From: Artemia franciscana
Taxonomy: Eukaryota > Arthropoda > Branchiopoda > Anostraca > Artemiidae
NCBI RefSeq assembly: GCF_032884065.1
Contig: NC_088864.1
Location: forward strand, 23,332,486 to 23,396,485
Direction of reading: 5' to 3'
DNA: 64,000 nt
The notes beneath the pieces are model-generated. The model had not been told where the DNA came from. It made no database searches and was given only the letters and a program-made list of their open reading frames with translations. The position numbers and the translations under genes are program-made. Position 1 is the stretch's first letter. The number at the start of each line of letters is the position of its first letter. Of this stretch, positions 11,455 through 23,155 are shown piece by piece.

Positions 11455-12170
11455 ACAAGTTTCATCAAGTTTATTCTTACCCATCAAATGTTACGAGCCT
11501 GAGAAAATATGCCTTATTTTGGAAAATAGAAGAAAATACCCCCTAAAAGTCATAGAATCTTAACGAAAATCACACCATCAAATTCAGCGTATCAGAGAAC
11601 CCTACTGTAGAAGTTTCAAGCTATCTACAAAAATTTGGAATTTTGAATTTTTTGCCAGAAGACAGATCACAGATGCGTGTTTTTTTGTTGTTTTTTTTTT
11701 TTTTTCATGGGTGATCGTATCGACCCAGTGGTCCTAGAATGTTGCAAGAGGGCTCATTCTACCGGAAATAAAAAGTTCTAGTGCCCTGTTTAAGTAACCG
11801 AAAAATTGGAGGGCACCTTGGCCCCCTCCCACGCCAAATATTTTCCCAAAGTCACCAGATCAAAATTCTAAGATAGCCATTTTATTCAGCATAGTTTAAA
11901 AACCTTATAACTATGTCTTTGGGGACGATTTACTCCCCCACAGTCCCCGTGGGAGAGGCTACAAGTTACAAACTTTGACCAGTGCTTATATATAGTAATG
12001 GTTATTGGGAAGTGTAAAAAATGGGCAAACTTCTTTGGATAAAAGGGATTTTTATATCTCTATCAGTGTTAAGGGGACATCTAAAAAGGCAAAGGAGGGG
12101 GGGCGGTTGCCCTCCGTTCCTTTCACAACATCCCTTTCAACATGCCTTTAAAGTTTCAACTTAATAAAGT
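11455..12170 (+). repeat. dispersed repeat, copy 1 (second copy at 34047-34610)
   Basis: From AAGTTTCATCAAGTTTATTC through GAGCCTGAGAAAATATGCC, CTTAACGAAAATCACACCAT, CCTAGAATGTTGC and TGGTTATTGGGAAGTGTA, the text matches 34047-34610 in the same orientation with scattered substitutions. No coding frame survives. It probably is part of a larger non-autonomous element, because the 34-kb copy continues into the foldback unit at 34757-35570. Confidence 0.8.
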
Positions 12171-12689
12171 TTCCGCTTTTATACATCTATTTAGATTATT
12201 CACTTTTAAAATATGTCTCATTTCATGAGCTGCAATTTGTCATTACCTCAGTTGGAATTAAGGATTATCAGTTCCCGTCTTTCAAGTGACTCTGTAGGCC
12301 ACGAAGCAACAGAAAATTTACTTGGATTTCAGAAAGAAGAACGGAATAAGATTAAAATCTTGTGCAAAATTCGACGAAATCCTTAAAATTTTTTCAATTT
12401 GCGGAACGATTTTAGATTTTGATTCGGCTTTAACTGTATTTTATAACTAGACATGTCACAACGAGACTTGCTTTGCAGAATTCATAAATTGTACTGCTCA
12501 ATTTTGGACCTTCTCTACGGGATCTTGGCATTGACATCGAAATCAGATTGAAATATTGGACTCTGTGACTATATTTAGAGATCCTACTACACTCTGCTGT
12601 AACTACTTCGTTAGTTTTTTCTTAGATTCAGCACGATTTTGGACTTTTGGTCCAAACTTTACCAAATTTCATGAATTAACCAAGTCCAA

Positions 12690-13740
12690 GCTTTGTATCT
12701 CCCCTCTTTGACAGTTAGTCTGAGCTGGACTGTCACTTTATTTATCTCAGCTTTTAGTCTGCTCACGGAAATGTTTCTATTTCCCGGCTTCCCACTTTTT
12801 ATCAGTTTATTTCTTAGGCATTGTCTCTTTTTTTATAATTGCTCCACATTTGGCTGTCCATCCTGGGGTAGAATTATAAGCCTTCTTTTTTGGTCCTTGG
12901 CTACCTTTTATAGTTAGGTGCTTTATCCCAGCTTCTATTATCTTTTCTGTGACTTCTTTAAAAGCCTCTTCAGTAGGTAGTATTTTTATGTTGGGTAAGT
13001 TAAGTTTTGATATTTCTTCTTTCCATTTAGCAATTCTTTTGTCAGAAAATGACTATTTTTCTCTTGTTTCACAGGCAGGGGGCTATAATCCAAACTCCAT
13101 GTCAGTGAAAATGATGAAGTGGTCAGAGTCAAAATCATCTTCTGAATAGAAAGTCAGGTCAGCTGATAGCTCAGTAGATATAATAGTCAAGTCTAGTGTT
13201 GTTTTTACCCGAGTTGTCTTATTTAGTCTAGTTGCAAGGTTTTTTGGTGTAGCAAGAGCTATCTGTTCTTCTGTATCAAACAGTATCCCTATTAATTCTT
13301 TAGCTTTACCATCTTCAGTGTGGCTATCGTTCCATATAGTGTCATGAAGATTAAAATCTCCTATTATTATCTTTAGGTATTCTGTTTCTTTAAGTATCTT
13401 TCTAAAATGAGATTTGCTGAAATTTCCTGTTCTATTATTATAATAATTAACTATGTTAATTGCCCTGCCTTTAATATTTGTTACCTTCACCACTCCAAAT
13501 TCAAGAAATCCATATGCAACTATTTTTTTTTCCTCTGCAGTATATCTTTCACTCACCAGTGTTAAAAGACCACCTCCTTTTCCTGATTTTCTGTCCCATC
13601 TAAATGACTGGTATCCTTGATAATGAGCTTTATCAGCAGCTGTGTGGAATGTTTCCTGAACACACACTACATCAGGTTTTTCTCTTACATGGAAGTTTCT
13701 TAATTTTATTCTTATTTTATTGAAAGAGACAGTTGGCACT
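12690..13740 (-). pseudogene. retrotransposon AP-endonuclease domain and broken linker
   Basis: The frame 13739-13083 reads a typical LINE endonuclease: PDVVCVQETF (metal-binding Glu), then GGLLTLVSERY, then GDFNLHDTIW (catalytic Asp and Asn), then TTLDLTIIS, then DSDHFIIF (catalytic His). The first codon is GTG and the usual amino-terminal 'QWN' strand is not seen in frame, so the beginning is damaged. After the stop at 13083 the sequence continues in other frames as an EN-RT linker. It would nick target DNA to prime reverse transcription if intact. Catalytic residues are mostly preserved, so decay is recent. Confidence 0.8.
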
Positions 13741-13867
13741 TAATCTGAATAATCTTCATGATCTTCTTTATTTAGTTTTTGGAAGCATGGTGGGTGGGGA
13801 CTCTGAACTTGTCTTTCTTTTTCAGTTGAAGTCTTGATTTTCCATGGCCTCATCTGAGTCATGTTCT

Positions 13868-14969
13868 TCACTTATTCTCTTCAGTTTCGTTTTTTTCTTT
13901 CAACCTCTTTTTGTTTGCTGTAGTTGTTGGAATGATCATAATCAGGTTTGTAACAATATTACTTAGTTTGGTCATCAATTCATTTTGTTTCTCCATCATT
14001 TTTGAAAGAGTTACAAATGCTTGTTTATTTGTAACATTTTCTTGTGTGTCATAGGGGAATGAGTTTTTAGACACTAACTGTGGGAAGACACTTTCAACTT
14101 GAAAATTTGGTGGCAGTTGCAGTTGTGTGCTAGCAATTTTTTTTCTTGCTTCATGCACTGGCAGGTCTTCAAGGATTGCTTTTTTAAGTATAAGAGCCCT
14201 TTCTTGTCTTATTAGGCATTCTTTTCAGTTTGCTGTGTGGTTCTTATCACAGTTTACACATTTTGTTGTGCTCATGTCTCCACTGCTGGTACAGTACTTG
14301 TTGCTATGAGCTCCTGCACAAATCACGCATCTCTCTTTTTCTCTACATTCTAGAGCACAGTGTCCAAACCTCTGACATCTAAAGCACTATACCGGAGGTG
14401 TCAGATACTGAGATACACGTTTTCTGATACTCCAAACTCCAATCCTTGTGGAAAATTCCTGATCACATAAGTAATGATCACACCAAAAGTGTTTCTCTCC
14501 TCACTTGGTTTGCCCATAAGGTGTATCTCTGATACATTTTCATTTTCAAGTAGTTCGTGCTTTGTTTCTTCATAGCTTGCAACTTCTTTATCCATAAACA
14601 TCACTCCTATTCTTTTTTAGATTTTGTTTCTAAACATTGTATCTTTGTCACCCTTTCCAAATACAATCAAATCTTCATTTAACTTTATTTTCTTCACCTC
14701 AAGAATCTTTTGTGCACTCAATTCATTTTTACATGAGTCACTATGGAACATCCTGGTCCTGATCTGTTCATCACCTCACCATAGCCCTCTTTTATACCCC
14801 TTGCCTTTGGCAGAACACTGAGCTTCTTTGCCACATATCCTTTTGCTACTTCAGGGACCTTTCCAGTTTGCTTTGGGCTATTTGACCCACTTCCACCTTT
14901 AGTCATATGCCCTAGTATATACAGTTCGTTTTGGTTTTCATCTGATACTCCTTTTTGACCTCTGGCCAT
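13868..14969 (-). pseudogene. LINE ORF1 (gag-like) with CCHC zinc knuckles, broken
   Basis: Three frames join to one nucleic-acid-binding ORF1: a first part with MTKGGSGSNSPKQTGKVPEV (14969-14718), a middle part with ASYEETKHELLENENVSEI and GVIITYVIRNFPQGLEFGV (14604-14401), and a zinc-knuckle part at about 14390-14220 with CFRCQRFGHCALEC (CX2CX4HX4C), CVICAGAHSNKYC and CVNCDKNHTAN-KEC. The carboxyl part (14158-13868) starts HEARKKIASTQ and ends in a lysine-rich tail before a stop. The arrangement is typical of Jockey/CR1-like ORF1 proteins, which coat the element RNA. Frame breaks lie near 14700 and 14390. Confidence 0.72.
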
Positions 14970-14970
14970 G

Positions 14971-16440
14971 TCAGATTTCGGGCTGGGGTTATCCCCATTC
15001 CTTGATATGTCGTCCTTCCTATTCCTAGCCTACAACCTTAGTTTTTGCTAACAACAAATTACACACAACTATTCTATGAGATAATATAATCAAAACAATG
15101 CCAAACCTTAAACGAATTACTGATTATTATGTTAGTAATTTTCTAAAATTCCTCTCTCTAATTTCCGAAAACAATTCAAACATCTGTCCATTTCTTTCAC
15201 ATCACAAGTGCAAAAATGATATAAAGATAGCCTACCATAATTTCTTTGCAGGTTATGTGTCATTTCAATCATGATTTTATTACTTAGTCTTTATATTTAT
15301 TTGATTTTGGTGACCTTGATGTAACACATGCTACTTTTTCTTTTCTTTTTTTGTCTATATTTACAAATTTTAGCTAGCTTTAAGCTATAGAAGCCTATAA
15401 ATATATGAGATAAGTCCATAGACCTTTTCCCAGAAAAAATGAAAAGGTTACACCTAAGATAATGCTTCAGATTTTAGAAGAAGAAAAAATCACTTGAAAA
15501 CTCCTCTACTACAATGTTTACTATGCATAGTGAATTTAAGAGATTGAGGGGGGAAAGGTTGCTAATAACTTACACTTTAGAATAAACATGAAGCATACAT
15601 CCATATGGCTGCCAGACTTGATTTCCTTGATAATGCCCACTTGATAGTAGCCAACCACATGAATCTCTACCTGTAATAACATCAGTTATGCAATATTTCC
15701 GCGCAAGGGGGAATAAGGGAAAATGATTTCCCCTCCTCCAGAAAATCAGTTGTCTAAAGATACACTTTTTATGTTTTAGCCTCCCCGCCCAGAAAAAAGT
15801 TACCTATTCAACATATTCAACATATTTAAATAACAACCTTATTTTAAATTTAAAGTATTCAAAAAGTAAAGTTGGAATTATTTACTTTTCTGTTGGGCAC
15901 TGTTTGAAAATGAATATCCACAAAATGTGAACGATTTTTGGCATCATTGCAGCAGAAATCTTAAATTAATTAAAAATTGCCAGGGATGCCAAATGGAAGG
16001 GAGTACCCTGTACCCTGGAAATGTACAGGGAGTACCTTTGCAGAGGGGGAGGGTACACTGAATATAGTTTTTATGTCTATAGTTCCCTTCACAAGCAAAG
16101 CTTGGTCTTCTAGTACTGTAAGACAAAACTGAAAACAATAGGAAAATAGAATAGTGTGCTTATACATTAACACAAAATTTGAAAATTGTGAGCAAATTAT
16201 ACATGTTTTGTTTAAATTCACTTTATTTTATTCTCAGCAGACATTTCATACAGCATACTGATGCAGATATAAACGTCCCACAAGTAGTGCTGGCATTGTG
16301 TGAAATGCAACTAATTTCAGCCATAATTGTTAGCACATTTATGTGAATTTTTTTTGAGCTGGTTAAAGGAAATATTTAGAAAAGTAAAAATAGCAAGAAG
16401 TCAGTATGGTATTATACATAGAGGCTGTTCTACATATAAG
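14971..16440. other. no gene seen between two retroelements
   Basis: AT-rich sequence. A minus-strand frame at 15944-16221 is open but shows no recognisable motif. I see no repeat of this stretch elsewhere in the window. Confidence 0.45.
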
Positions 16441-16454
16441 CTATGGGCTAGTAT

Positions 16455-16985
16455 GTGAACAATGCAAGAAATCGTGACGTAAAAAGTGCATGCAGTGTGA
16501 GAATGATCCTCGATAACGAGATTCAGGAAAGTGTTAAATTAGCTGACGTAAGGTTAACTGACGAGAATAAGTTTCGTAACATTCAACCGACTGAAGATGA
16601 ACCGTTAATTGTTTTCGAGAAAATAGTTCAACAAAAAGTTAAGCGCAAGCCCTTAACCAGTAAAGGACGTAATATTATATGCAGGTTTTTTGTGAAAGAG
16701 GCTCCCAAATTTAACAAGATATGCCGGTATTTTAATGAAAGTGGTTTCTGTAAGCACAAAAATAAGTATCGTTTTTTGCATATATGTCCGCGTTTTATTT
16801 CGAAAACTTGCAGTAATAATGAGTGTAATTTTGACCACGTTGATTTATGTTGTGTTTTCTCATGTACTGAAAAAGAATGTGTTTTCGGCATGCGTATTGC
16901 GGTACATCAAAAAGACGTAGCTCCAGTCATACCAATCGACAGGAAAATGCTTTTCTGGATCCGAACCCCGCATCAAAAAACTTAA
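16455..16985 (+). pseudogene. retroelement ORF1 with CCCH zinc fingers
   Basis: The frame starts with GTG at 16455; the first ATG is at 16503. It contains CCCH-type fingers: CRYFNESGFCKHKNKYRFLH fits CX8CX5CX3H except that the third Cys is Tyr, and CPRFISKTCSNNECNFDH fits CX7CX4CX3H exactly. A third, CVFSCTEKECVFG, is partial and its His is not in place. Lysine- and arginine-rich text (VKRKPLTSKGRN) precedes the fingers. The frame ends at 16985; an overlapping frame (16987-17262) is rich in Pro, Ser and Thr, and a third frame reads DPPPQQHQLFYSPQK. CCCH fingers bind RNA, which fits an ORF1 role, but most CR1-like ORF1 proteins carry CCHC knuckles instead. Confidence 0.62.
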
Positions 16986-17279
16986 TTTGACGGGGGTTAC
17001 GAATTCACAAACATCTCGATTACACCTCTTGCGGACCTGCGTGGCCCCCCTTACCAACAATCCCTCCCGTACATCAACATACCCCCAACCAAGCGTGTGT
17101 TGCGCCTTCTCGGTCGGTCGGAATGTTTTTCCCGGATCCACCACCTCAGCAACATCAACTTTTCTATTCCCCACAAAAGATAACGTCCCGAGCCCCCCTA
17201 CAGTGTTTCAAATCCCCGTAACTCCCCCCTCCTGCCCACCCTTACAGCCCCCTGACTCCTGAAAACAGATGGTTTTGAT

Positions 17280-18260
17280 GAATTTATAAAAATACGACCT
17301 GATGACCATCCACTGGGGAAAAAAGGTAGCAGAGTTCTTATTTATGCCCATGAAATTTTAAAAGAAGCTAGACTTGATGTCCCTTTTTTAACTGAGTACA
17401 GAGAAATAATGTGGGTCATTCTAAAACAACGACGTCTCCCCCGGAAAATCACTGGTATTGCTCTCTGCGTGTATTATTACTCGCCGGGCCAAATGAGTGA
17501 ATACCGCCAAGCTTTCGTAGAAAAGCTACAACTCAGTTCGGATTTTGTTTTGGGCAAATACCCATCATGCGGAACTTTCATGATGGGCGATGCCAATGAA
17601 TTAAAGCTCCATCACCTGGACGCCGGAATCGGCCTGAAGCAGCTCGTCAATTTTCCCACAACCAAAGGTGGCACCTCCCTTGACCGAATTTCCACAAATA
17701 TGTACGAATTTTACAACATACCTACAACCGAGGCTCCAATTGGAGGAAGTTACCACTTTTCTCTTGAACTTAACCCCACCTGTTCCATTAAAATCGATTA
17801 CACTACAACTGTAACTATCAGTCGACCAATCACAAACGAGGGACTTCTGACTTTTGGCCAATGGTTAAGCTGCGAGAAATGGGAAAAATTTCAAGATGCT
17901 AAAAGTAGCAACGAAAAAGCTACTATTTTCCAAGAAACTTTGCTTCAAAATTACAAGGCCTGTTTTCCTGAGAAGTCAACCAAACGTTTCTCGTCAGATC
18001 AACCATATATTACACAAGAAGTTAAGAAAATTGTAATGGAAAAGAGATGGCTTTTCCGTCATGGTAATACCCAACAAGCCAACAGGTTGAAAAACAAACT
18101 AAGAAAAGTCACTCGAAAACACGCGAACAAATATGTAGAACATAAAGTTAATCATCTGTTCGAGTCCAAACCAAGCCAGTGGTACAACCGAATCAAAAGG
18201 ATGACAGGCAAGGTGGAAAAAGGAGTTGATTTTGGCATTGATGGATATTTGACGTCGTAA
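17280..18260 (+). pseudogene. retroelement endonuclease (carboxyl part) and EN-RT linker
   Basis: The region begins with DEFIKIRPDDHPLGKKGSR. It continues through RRLPRKITGIALCVYYYSPG (family 'RPRRLPR...VVYHPPG'), MMGDANELKLHHLD (family GDFND, with Ala for Phe and Glu for Asp), TKGGTSLDRISTN (family 'LDLILTN') and GGSYHFSLEL, where the family usually has 'SDH', so the Asp is lost. The linker has PYITQEVKKIVMEKRWLFR and KPSQWYNRIKRMTGK, as usual before RT. The amino-terminal metal-binding Glu block is absent, so this copy carries an internal deletion. The frame stops at 18260. Confidence 0.78.
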
Positions 18261-18295
18261 CAGCCAACTCCCTTAATAAACACCTGGGTAACATT

Positions 18296-19484
18296 GTGCA
18301 ATCCCTCCCACCTTTGCTGAGCGTGGAAGTACCCACCCCTCCTCCTGAGTCTTTTGATTTCCCTTTAATATCAGAGTCCCAGGTGTTTTTCAAATTAAAA
18401 AGGCTTAAAAGAACAAGCATTACCCCTGTAGATATTCCCGTCAATCTCATCAAAGCATTTCCAGATTATCTTAGTGGCCCCCTAACACTCTTTTTTAATT
18501 AGGTGACAAAAACAGGTGAGTATCCATCAATTTGGAAAAATGGGTTCATTACACCAATACCAAAAAAAGATGTGCCCAATGATTTTCCGGGTGTCCGACC
18601 CATCACCATGACACCCATTTTTAGCAAAGTGTATGAAAGTTTTGTTGCAGCATGGCTGAAAGACCATATTCTGGACAAAATTGATCCGCGGCAGTTTGGA
18701 AATATGCTGAACACATCTACATCTCATTACTTAGTAAGTATAATTGATAGTATTTTGCAAAAACTCAATGAACCAGATTCTTGGATTAATCTTATTGCAA
18801 TAGATCTAAGAAAAGCTTTTGATTTAAGTTGCCACAATATTCTTGTAAAAAAAACTTCTTGGACTACGTGTACATTCATTCCTTGTGCGTTTAATTGCTA
18901 GTTTTCTTTCTGGTAGATGTCAATGGACAAAATATAAGTCCACCTCCTCCGACCCACTGCCCATTTTTTGTGGAGTTCCCCAAGGTACCCTCTTGGGACC
19001 ACTTTTGTTTCTTGTCATGATAAATGATTTGGCAACAACACTGGATGACCGCTGGAAGTATGTCGACGATCTTTCACTCATTGAATGTTGTCGAAAAAAC
19101 CTACCAAGCAGAGCAGGTTCACTAATGAACCTGCTCTGCTTGGTAGGGCAAAGGTGTCAAGAGGCAAAGGTGGACAAAATGACTGTCAACTTTGATAAAT
19201 CTGTATTTTTAACATTTTCTTTTTTAAAATCTATGCCAGTCTTTAATCCACCTATTCCCAGCGCCAGTCACGTGACCGAAATTAAACTGCTTGGCCTTCA
19301 TATCACTTCAGATCTGAAGTGGAATAAACATGTTGATGGCATGTTAAAAAAAGCTAATTTGGCCATCAGGTCTCTGAAGTTGTTGGCTCGCCATGGAATC
19401 CCTGCTCCCCACCTCCTACGCATCTATTTCTCTTTTATACATTCCACACTTGAATATTGTTGCCCTGTATGGCATTCGGGCTGA
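18296..19484 (+). pseudogene. non-LTR reverse transcriptase, frameshifted
   Basis: RT blocks in order: SITPVDIPVNLIKAFPDYL, then GEYPSIWKNGFITPIPKK (the family's 'WK.A.V.PI.KK') after an in-frame TAG at 18500, then PNDFPGVRPITMTPIFSK. LIAIDLRKAFDLSCHNILVK follows, with the first catalytic Asp in the D-x-x-KAFD block; then comes a frameshift near 18850. Next are FCGVPQGTLLGPLLFLVMIN and YVDDLSLIE near 19055-19085, the active-site box (many relatives have YADD). The tail runs LLGLHITSDLKWNKHVDGM and LRIYFSFIHSTLEYCCPVW. It would copy the element RNA into DNA if intact. A perfect palindrome lies inside (19101-19146). Confidence 0.85.
19101..19146. repeat. perfect 21-bp inverted repeat inside the RT frame
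   Basis: CTACCAAGCAGAGCAGGTTC(A) is followed by the spacer CTAA and then by its exact complement, (T)GAACCTGCTCTGCTTGGTAG. It lies directly after the YVDD box, and the frame remains open through it. Confidence 0.95.
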
Positions 19485-19824
19485 CTAGGAAACAGTTGGA
19501 CCAGGTTAAGAGGGTGCAATACTGTGCCATCCTAGTAATCTTAAAACCCCCAAAAGTACCACACATATCCCTCCTTAATCAGTTTCAACTTCAAACCCTT
19601 TAATCTTGTCGTTTAAAACTAGCCCTATCCTTTGGCAATAAAATCTTGTCCAGCCCTATACACTGAAATGTCCTCCTGCCCCAACATCAACTGGCACGGG
19701 TAAGGCCACTCATGGGCCTTACCCTGTACCAAAACTTCAACCTGTGACCATGTCACATGCTTGTTATGAGCTTAGTTTTGTGCCCTCATTTGTAAAGTTG
19801 TTTAATGCTGGGTTGACTTTTTAA

Positions 19825-19983
19825 TCCGGATTATTGTTGTTAATTGTATATACTATAATTCTGTGGATACTTGTCGACTTATTTTCGTGTGTATGTGACA
19901 ATTATTATTGTTAATTGTATATATTATAATTTTGTGAATGTTAATTTTGACTTATCAACGGATTTTTGTGTGTCCATGACAAT
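19825..19983 (+). repeat. imperfect tandem duplication in the retroelement 3' region
   Basis: Two neighbouring blocks share TTGTTAATTGTATATA, a TATAATT.TGTG stretch, a GACTTAT block and a final TGTGACAAT or CATGACAAT. The first starts near 19833 and the second near 19906. It lies just upstream of the terminal tail. Confidence 0.7.
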
Positions 19984-20050
19984 AAAAACTAATAATCGGC
20001 TCTGTCTGTTGCATGTTTTTAAATAAAATGAATTTGAATTGAATTGAAAA

Positions 20051-22030
20051 AAATCGGAAATTATCAGAGCTTATTAGGCATTTCAATGACAAATAAAAGA
20101 ATTTGAGTTTCAATTAATAATGGAAATAAAAATTAAACAATTAAATGATTCCTGGAGCAGATCCCCCTATACTAAATTCTATGACCAAACTACACCAAAT
20201 TTGACTAATCTAATTATGAGATGAAAATCATTATAAAAACACTAAGACTTAGGCTAATTTTCTTTTTCAGTGATTTCTTTTTCATTCAGGAAATTATATT
20301 CACTGTATATCTTCAATGATTTCATTTCTGTCCTATTTGCAGATGTGATGGTTGTATTTGTTTCAGCTTTTGGAAGTTTAAAAACAAAATGCAAATTTAA
20401 TCTTGAACTGATAGATTTTAGGAGGTACAAGCACCTTAAATAACAGGGAAAAAATTACCAGAGTAAATAAGGCAAAACAGGAAGCACAGAACATTTTTCA
20501 ATTTTCCCATTAGACAGGGTCACATTTTTACTGGATGATAAGGTTTCAAAGGCAGTATATTTGCAGAAATATTGATATAGAACACATTATGAAGCATAAT
20601 AAACCCCTATTTTTCTTGTTTTCTGTATGTTCAAAGCAAGCATGGATTAATTAAAAAAAAGTTGTCTGCTCAAAGTAAAGAGAGCAAATTTGACACTTAA
20701 AACAAGCTTTTAACCAGTTTTAAAGCTACTTAATAAATTGTAGTTATTTCAAATTTATTGCAGGAGAAGGGGGACAACTGCCCCCCTTGCTACCCTCAAC
20801 AACACCACTGGCACTTGGTCACATTAAAAAACAGTGATTTTGTTTTGTTTAATTTTTGGCCTCTAGGTAAATACTTGCCTAGATATATTCTTCTTAATTT
20901 TTTTTTTAAACCTTAAAAATCAGAACTTAGCAAAGTAATAAGGCATAGAATATTTCCTTGAACCTTACGTATCCTCTAATTTCCATTTTTGAAGGTTTCA
21001 ATCTTATAACACATAGTTCATTCAACTTTGTCAAAAATAAATGGCCTTAGGAAGGGAAGTAAGGTGAAAACACAAACCTAACCAAACTTCTCAGGCCACA
21101 GTTTTGGCTCTGAGAAGGATAAGTGCCCTTTGAGCGTGGGGGATTTGGTTGAGGTAGAGGTTTCACCCAACTTCCTATGGTGTGCTTTAAGCTTTAAACG
21201 ATTCTGAAAGTTCAATTCACCTAACTCAATTTTTTTCAAAGATATACTTAAAAGAATACACTTCATCTTGAGTTTGAGTTTTATAGAGATATTATCAGGT
21301 TTGCCCAAATTTTATTAGTAATGCTTAAGACAATATAATTATGTTATACACACTGTCAGAATCAAAATTTCATCCTGAATCCAAATGTAATATCCATTTG
21401 AATCAAAATAGTAATTTACCCCTACCCCTGAAATTTACAAATACATACACTGAATTATATAGGTTATATGCAATTACTTTTCTATTGTTTAGATAAACTG
21501 TTAAGCCAATTTGAAAAAAGAGTGACAAAGAAAATTTGGTGCACAAATACAACTCAGGGCATATAATAGCACATGAATGGGGAGGGGTAATAGTTCACTT
21601 CCAAAACACATAAAGATTATATTTGGATTTAGGGTGAGATTCTAATTCAGATAGTATGTCTATTTCATAGCTATCTCATTACTGGGCTAATTGGAAAATT
21701 TATTGAAATTTCATAGTTAAGGTCAGAACCTGGAAATGTAGCCAAAAAATAAAAAACTGAATCAATTAGCACAGAAAATATAGGTAAATAGGCCTATATG
21801 CACAATTTAATTACTGACATAGGGACAAGGTAAATATACAACTTGAAGTATTTTTTATGTTCTTTCTAAATTCAATAAGCCCTATCTGATGGCCCATACC
21901 TGGCCCTAATTAGTATATTTCTCTGTTTTTATGCATTAGTAGATGGTTTTTTCCTTGTTGGATTGTTTTCTGTTTGTTTTTTTACCTGTCAAAACCACTA
22001 AATCTATGTATAATTATAAAATAACATAAA
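20051..22030. other. no gene seen
   Basis: AT-rich sequence with scattered short open frames. A minus-strand frame at 21078-21308 has no recognisable motif and no splice context that I trust. Confidence 0.45.
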
Positions 22031-22620
22031 ATTCTTGTTAATTGACTTCTTGCTATCTCAGAAACGGTTTAGGTTAGGAAAATGAACCCTTCAGGGATGA
22101 AACTACAGACTTAAGTATAACCTGTGAAGGTATTTTGAAGCAACTACCTCCACTCCTTCTCCCTCTAAAGGGCCCTGACCTTAGATGACCTTTAAAAACA
22201 TGTGTGTTATAAAAGTGAAACCTTGCAAAAAGTACAAAAACAATTGTTTTCAGCTTCATAACTTTGTTCAATTCCATTTTATAAGGTTTTAAAGATATGC
22301 AAATACATTTCCCAGATTTTGAAAAAAAAAAAAAAAACATTAATATGGCTCAAAATTCTACTCAAATAACAGGAATTACATTTTCAGAACCAAAGGCAGA
22401 GAAAAAGCAACTATTAACTGAAAATTAAGGTAAAATGTTGCCTTGTCAAAATTTCCATAGGTTCATTTCAGGGCCCTCTAGAGGGAGAAGGAGTGGAGGT
22501 AGTTGCTTCAAAATACCTTCCTAGGACATACTTTAGCCTGTAGACCCATCCCTGAAAGTTTCATTTTCCTAACCTAAAGCCTTTCCAAGACAGTGAGAAG
22601 TCAATCAACTAGAATTTTAC
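22031..22620. mobile_element. foldback element family F1, copy 1
   Basis: The left arm (TTGACTTCTTGCTATCTC, TTTAGGTTAGGAAAATGAA, TCCACTCCTTCTCCCTCTA) is repeated in inverse at the right end (TAGAGGGAGAAGGAGTGGA, TTCATTTTCCTAACC, GAGAAGTCAATCAA). Each arm is roughly 150 bp. Two related copies lie at 28764-29430 and 55502-56122. The core (AAGATATGCAAATACATTTC) is in the opposite orientation relative to the 55-kb copy. No protein is encoded; this is a non-autonomous DNA element. Confidence 0.85.
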
Positions 22621-23155
22621 CTAAAATAATAACAGATCTGTTTGAGTGTTTAACAATATTTAAAAGAAAAAAAAATCACCAATGCAGATAGGCCTAGGAA
22701 TGAAAGAGGCCTAAACATGATAATGTGATTTAACAGATTTGTTATGCAAATAAATATGATAGCTATGGCTGTTGTAGGGGTAAGTTTGCATCTGTAGGAA
22801 CTTTTATAAGCAAATCTCTGTTAGAGCATAAGCCTTGCCACCTTATTGATTTTGATGTTTAAAAAATCCCACTTGGGCTACCATTGATAACAAGGTCTTG
22901 ATTCAACTTACTTGACATTAAAGTCATGGACTGGTGTAAGAGATTTATTGTTTAAGTGTTTTTTCCATTTTGAACAAGCCTATACTCTAAGGTTATAAAC
23001 TATATGGAATCATAATGGGAACATGATGAATTTTTAACTGAAACAGTAATTATGTTTGGAGATAGCATAAGAAAATGCATCAAGTAGGTTATTCAGCTTA
23101 ACCCTATTTCTTTGTCAGAAATGGAATCTTGTATATATTAACCGAAACATTTTAC

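Larger units (their letters stand above)
12690..14970 (-). mobile_element. non-LTR retrotransposon lacking its RT region
   Basis: On the minus strand, an ORF1 with zinc knuckles (14969 down to about 13868) is followed by an AP-type endonuclease (13740-13083) and part of the linker that normally precedes the reverse transcriptase (STPGWTAKCGAIIKKRDN at about 12870-12820, frame broken). No RT motif follows below 12690. The usual loss in such elements is from the 5' end; here the 3' part is missing. Confidence 0.75.
16440..20050 (+). mobile_element. non-LTR retrotransposon with CCCH-finger ORF1 and YVDD RT
   Basis: In order on the + strand: a CCCH-finger ORF (16455-16985), a proline-rich stretch (to about 17262), the carboxyl half of an AP endonuclease plus linker (17280-18260), a reverse transcriptase broken into several frames (18296-19484), a 3' region of about 550 bp and a tail AATAAAATGAATTTGAATTG ending near 20048. 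The (TTGAA)-like tail is typical of CR1/L2-type elements that end in a short microsatellite rather than poly(A). Confidence 0.82.
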
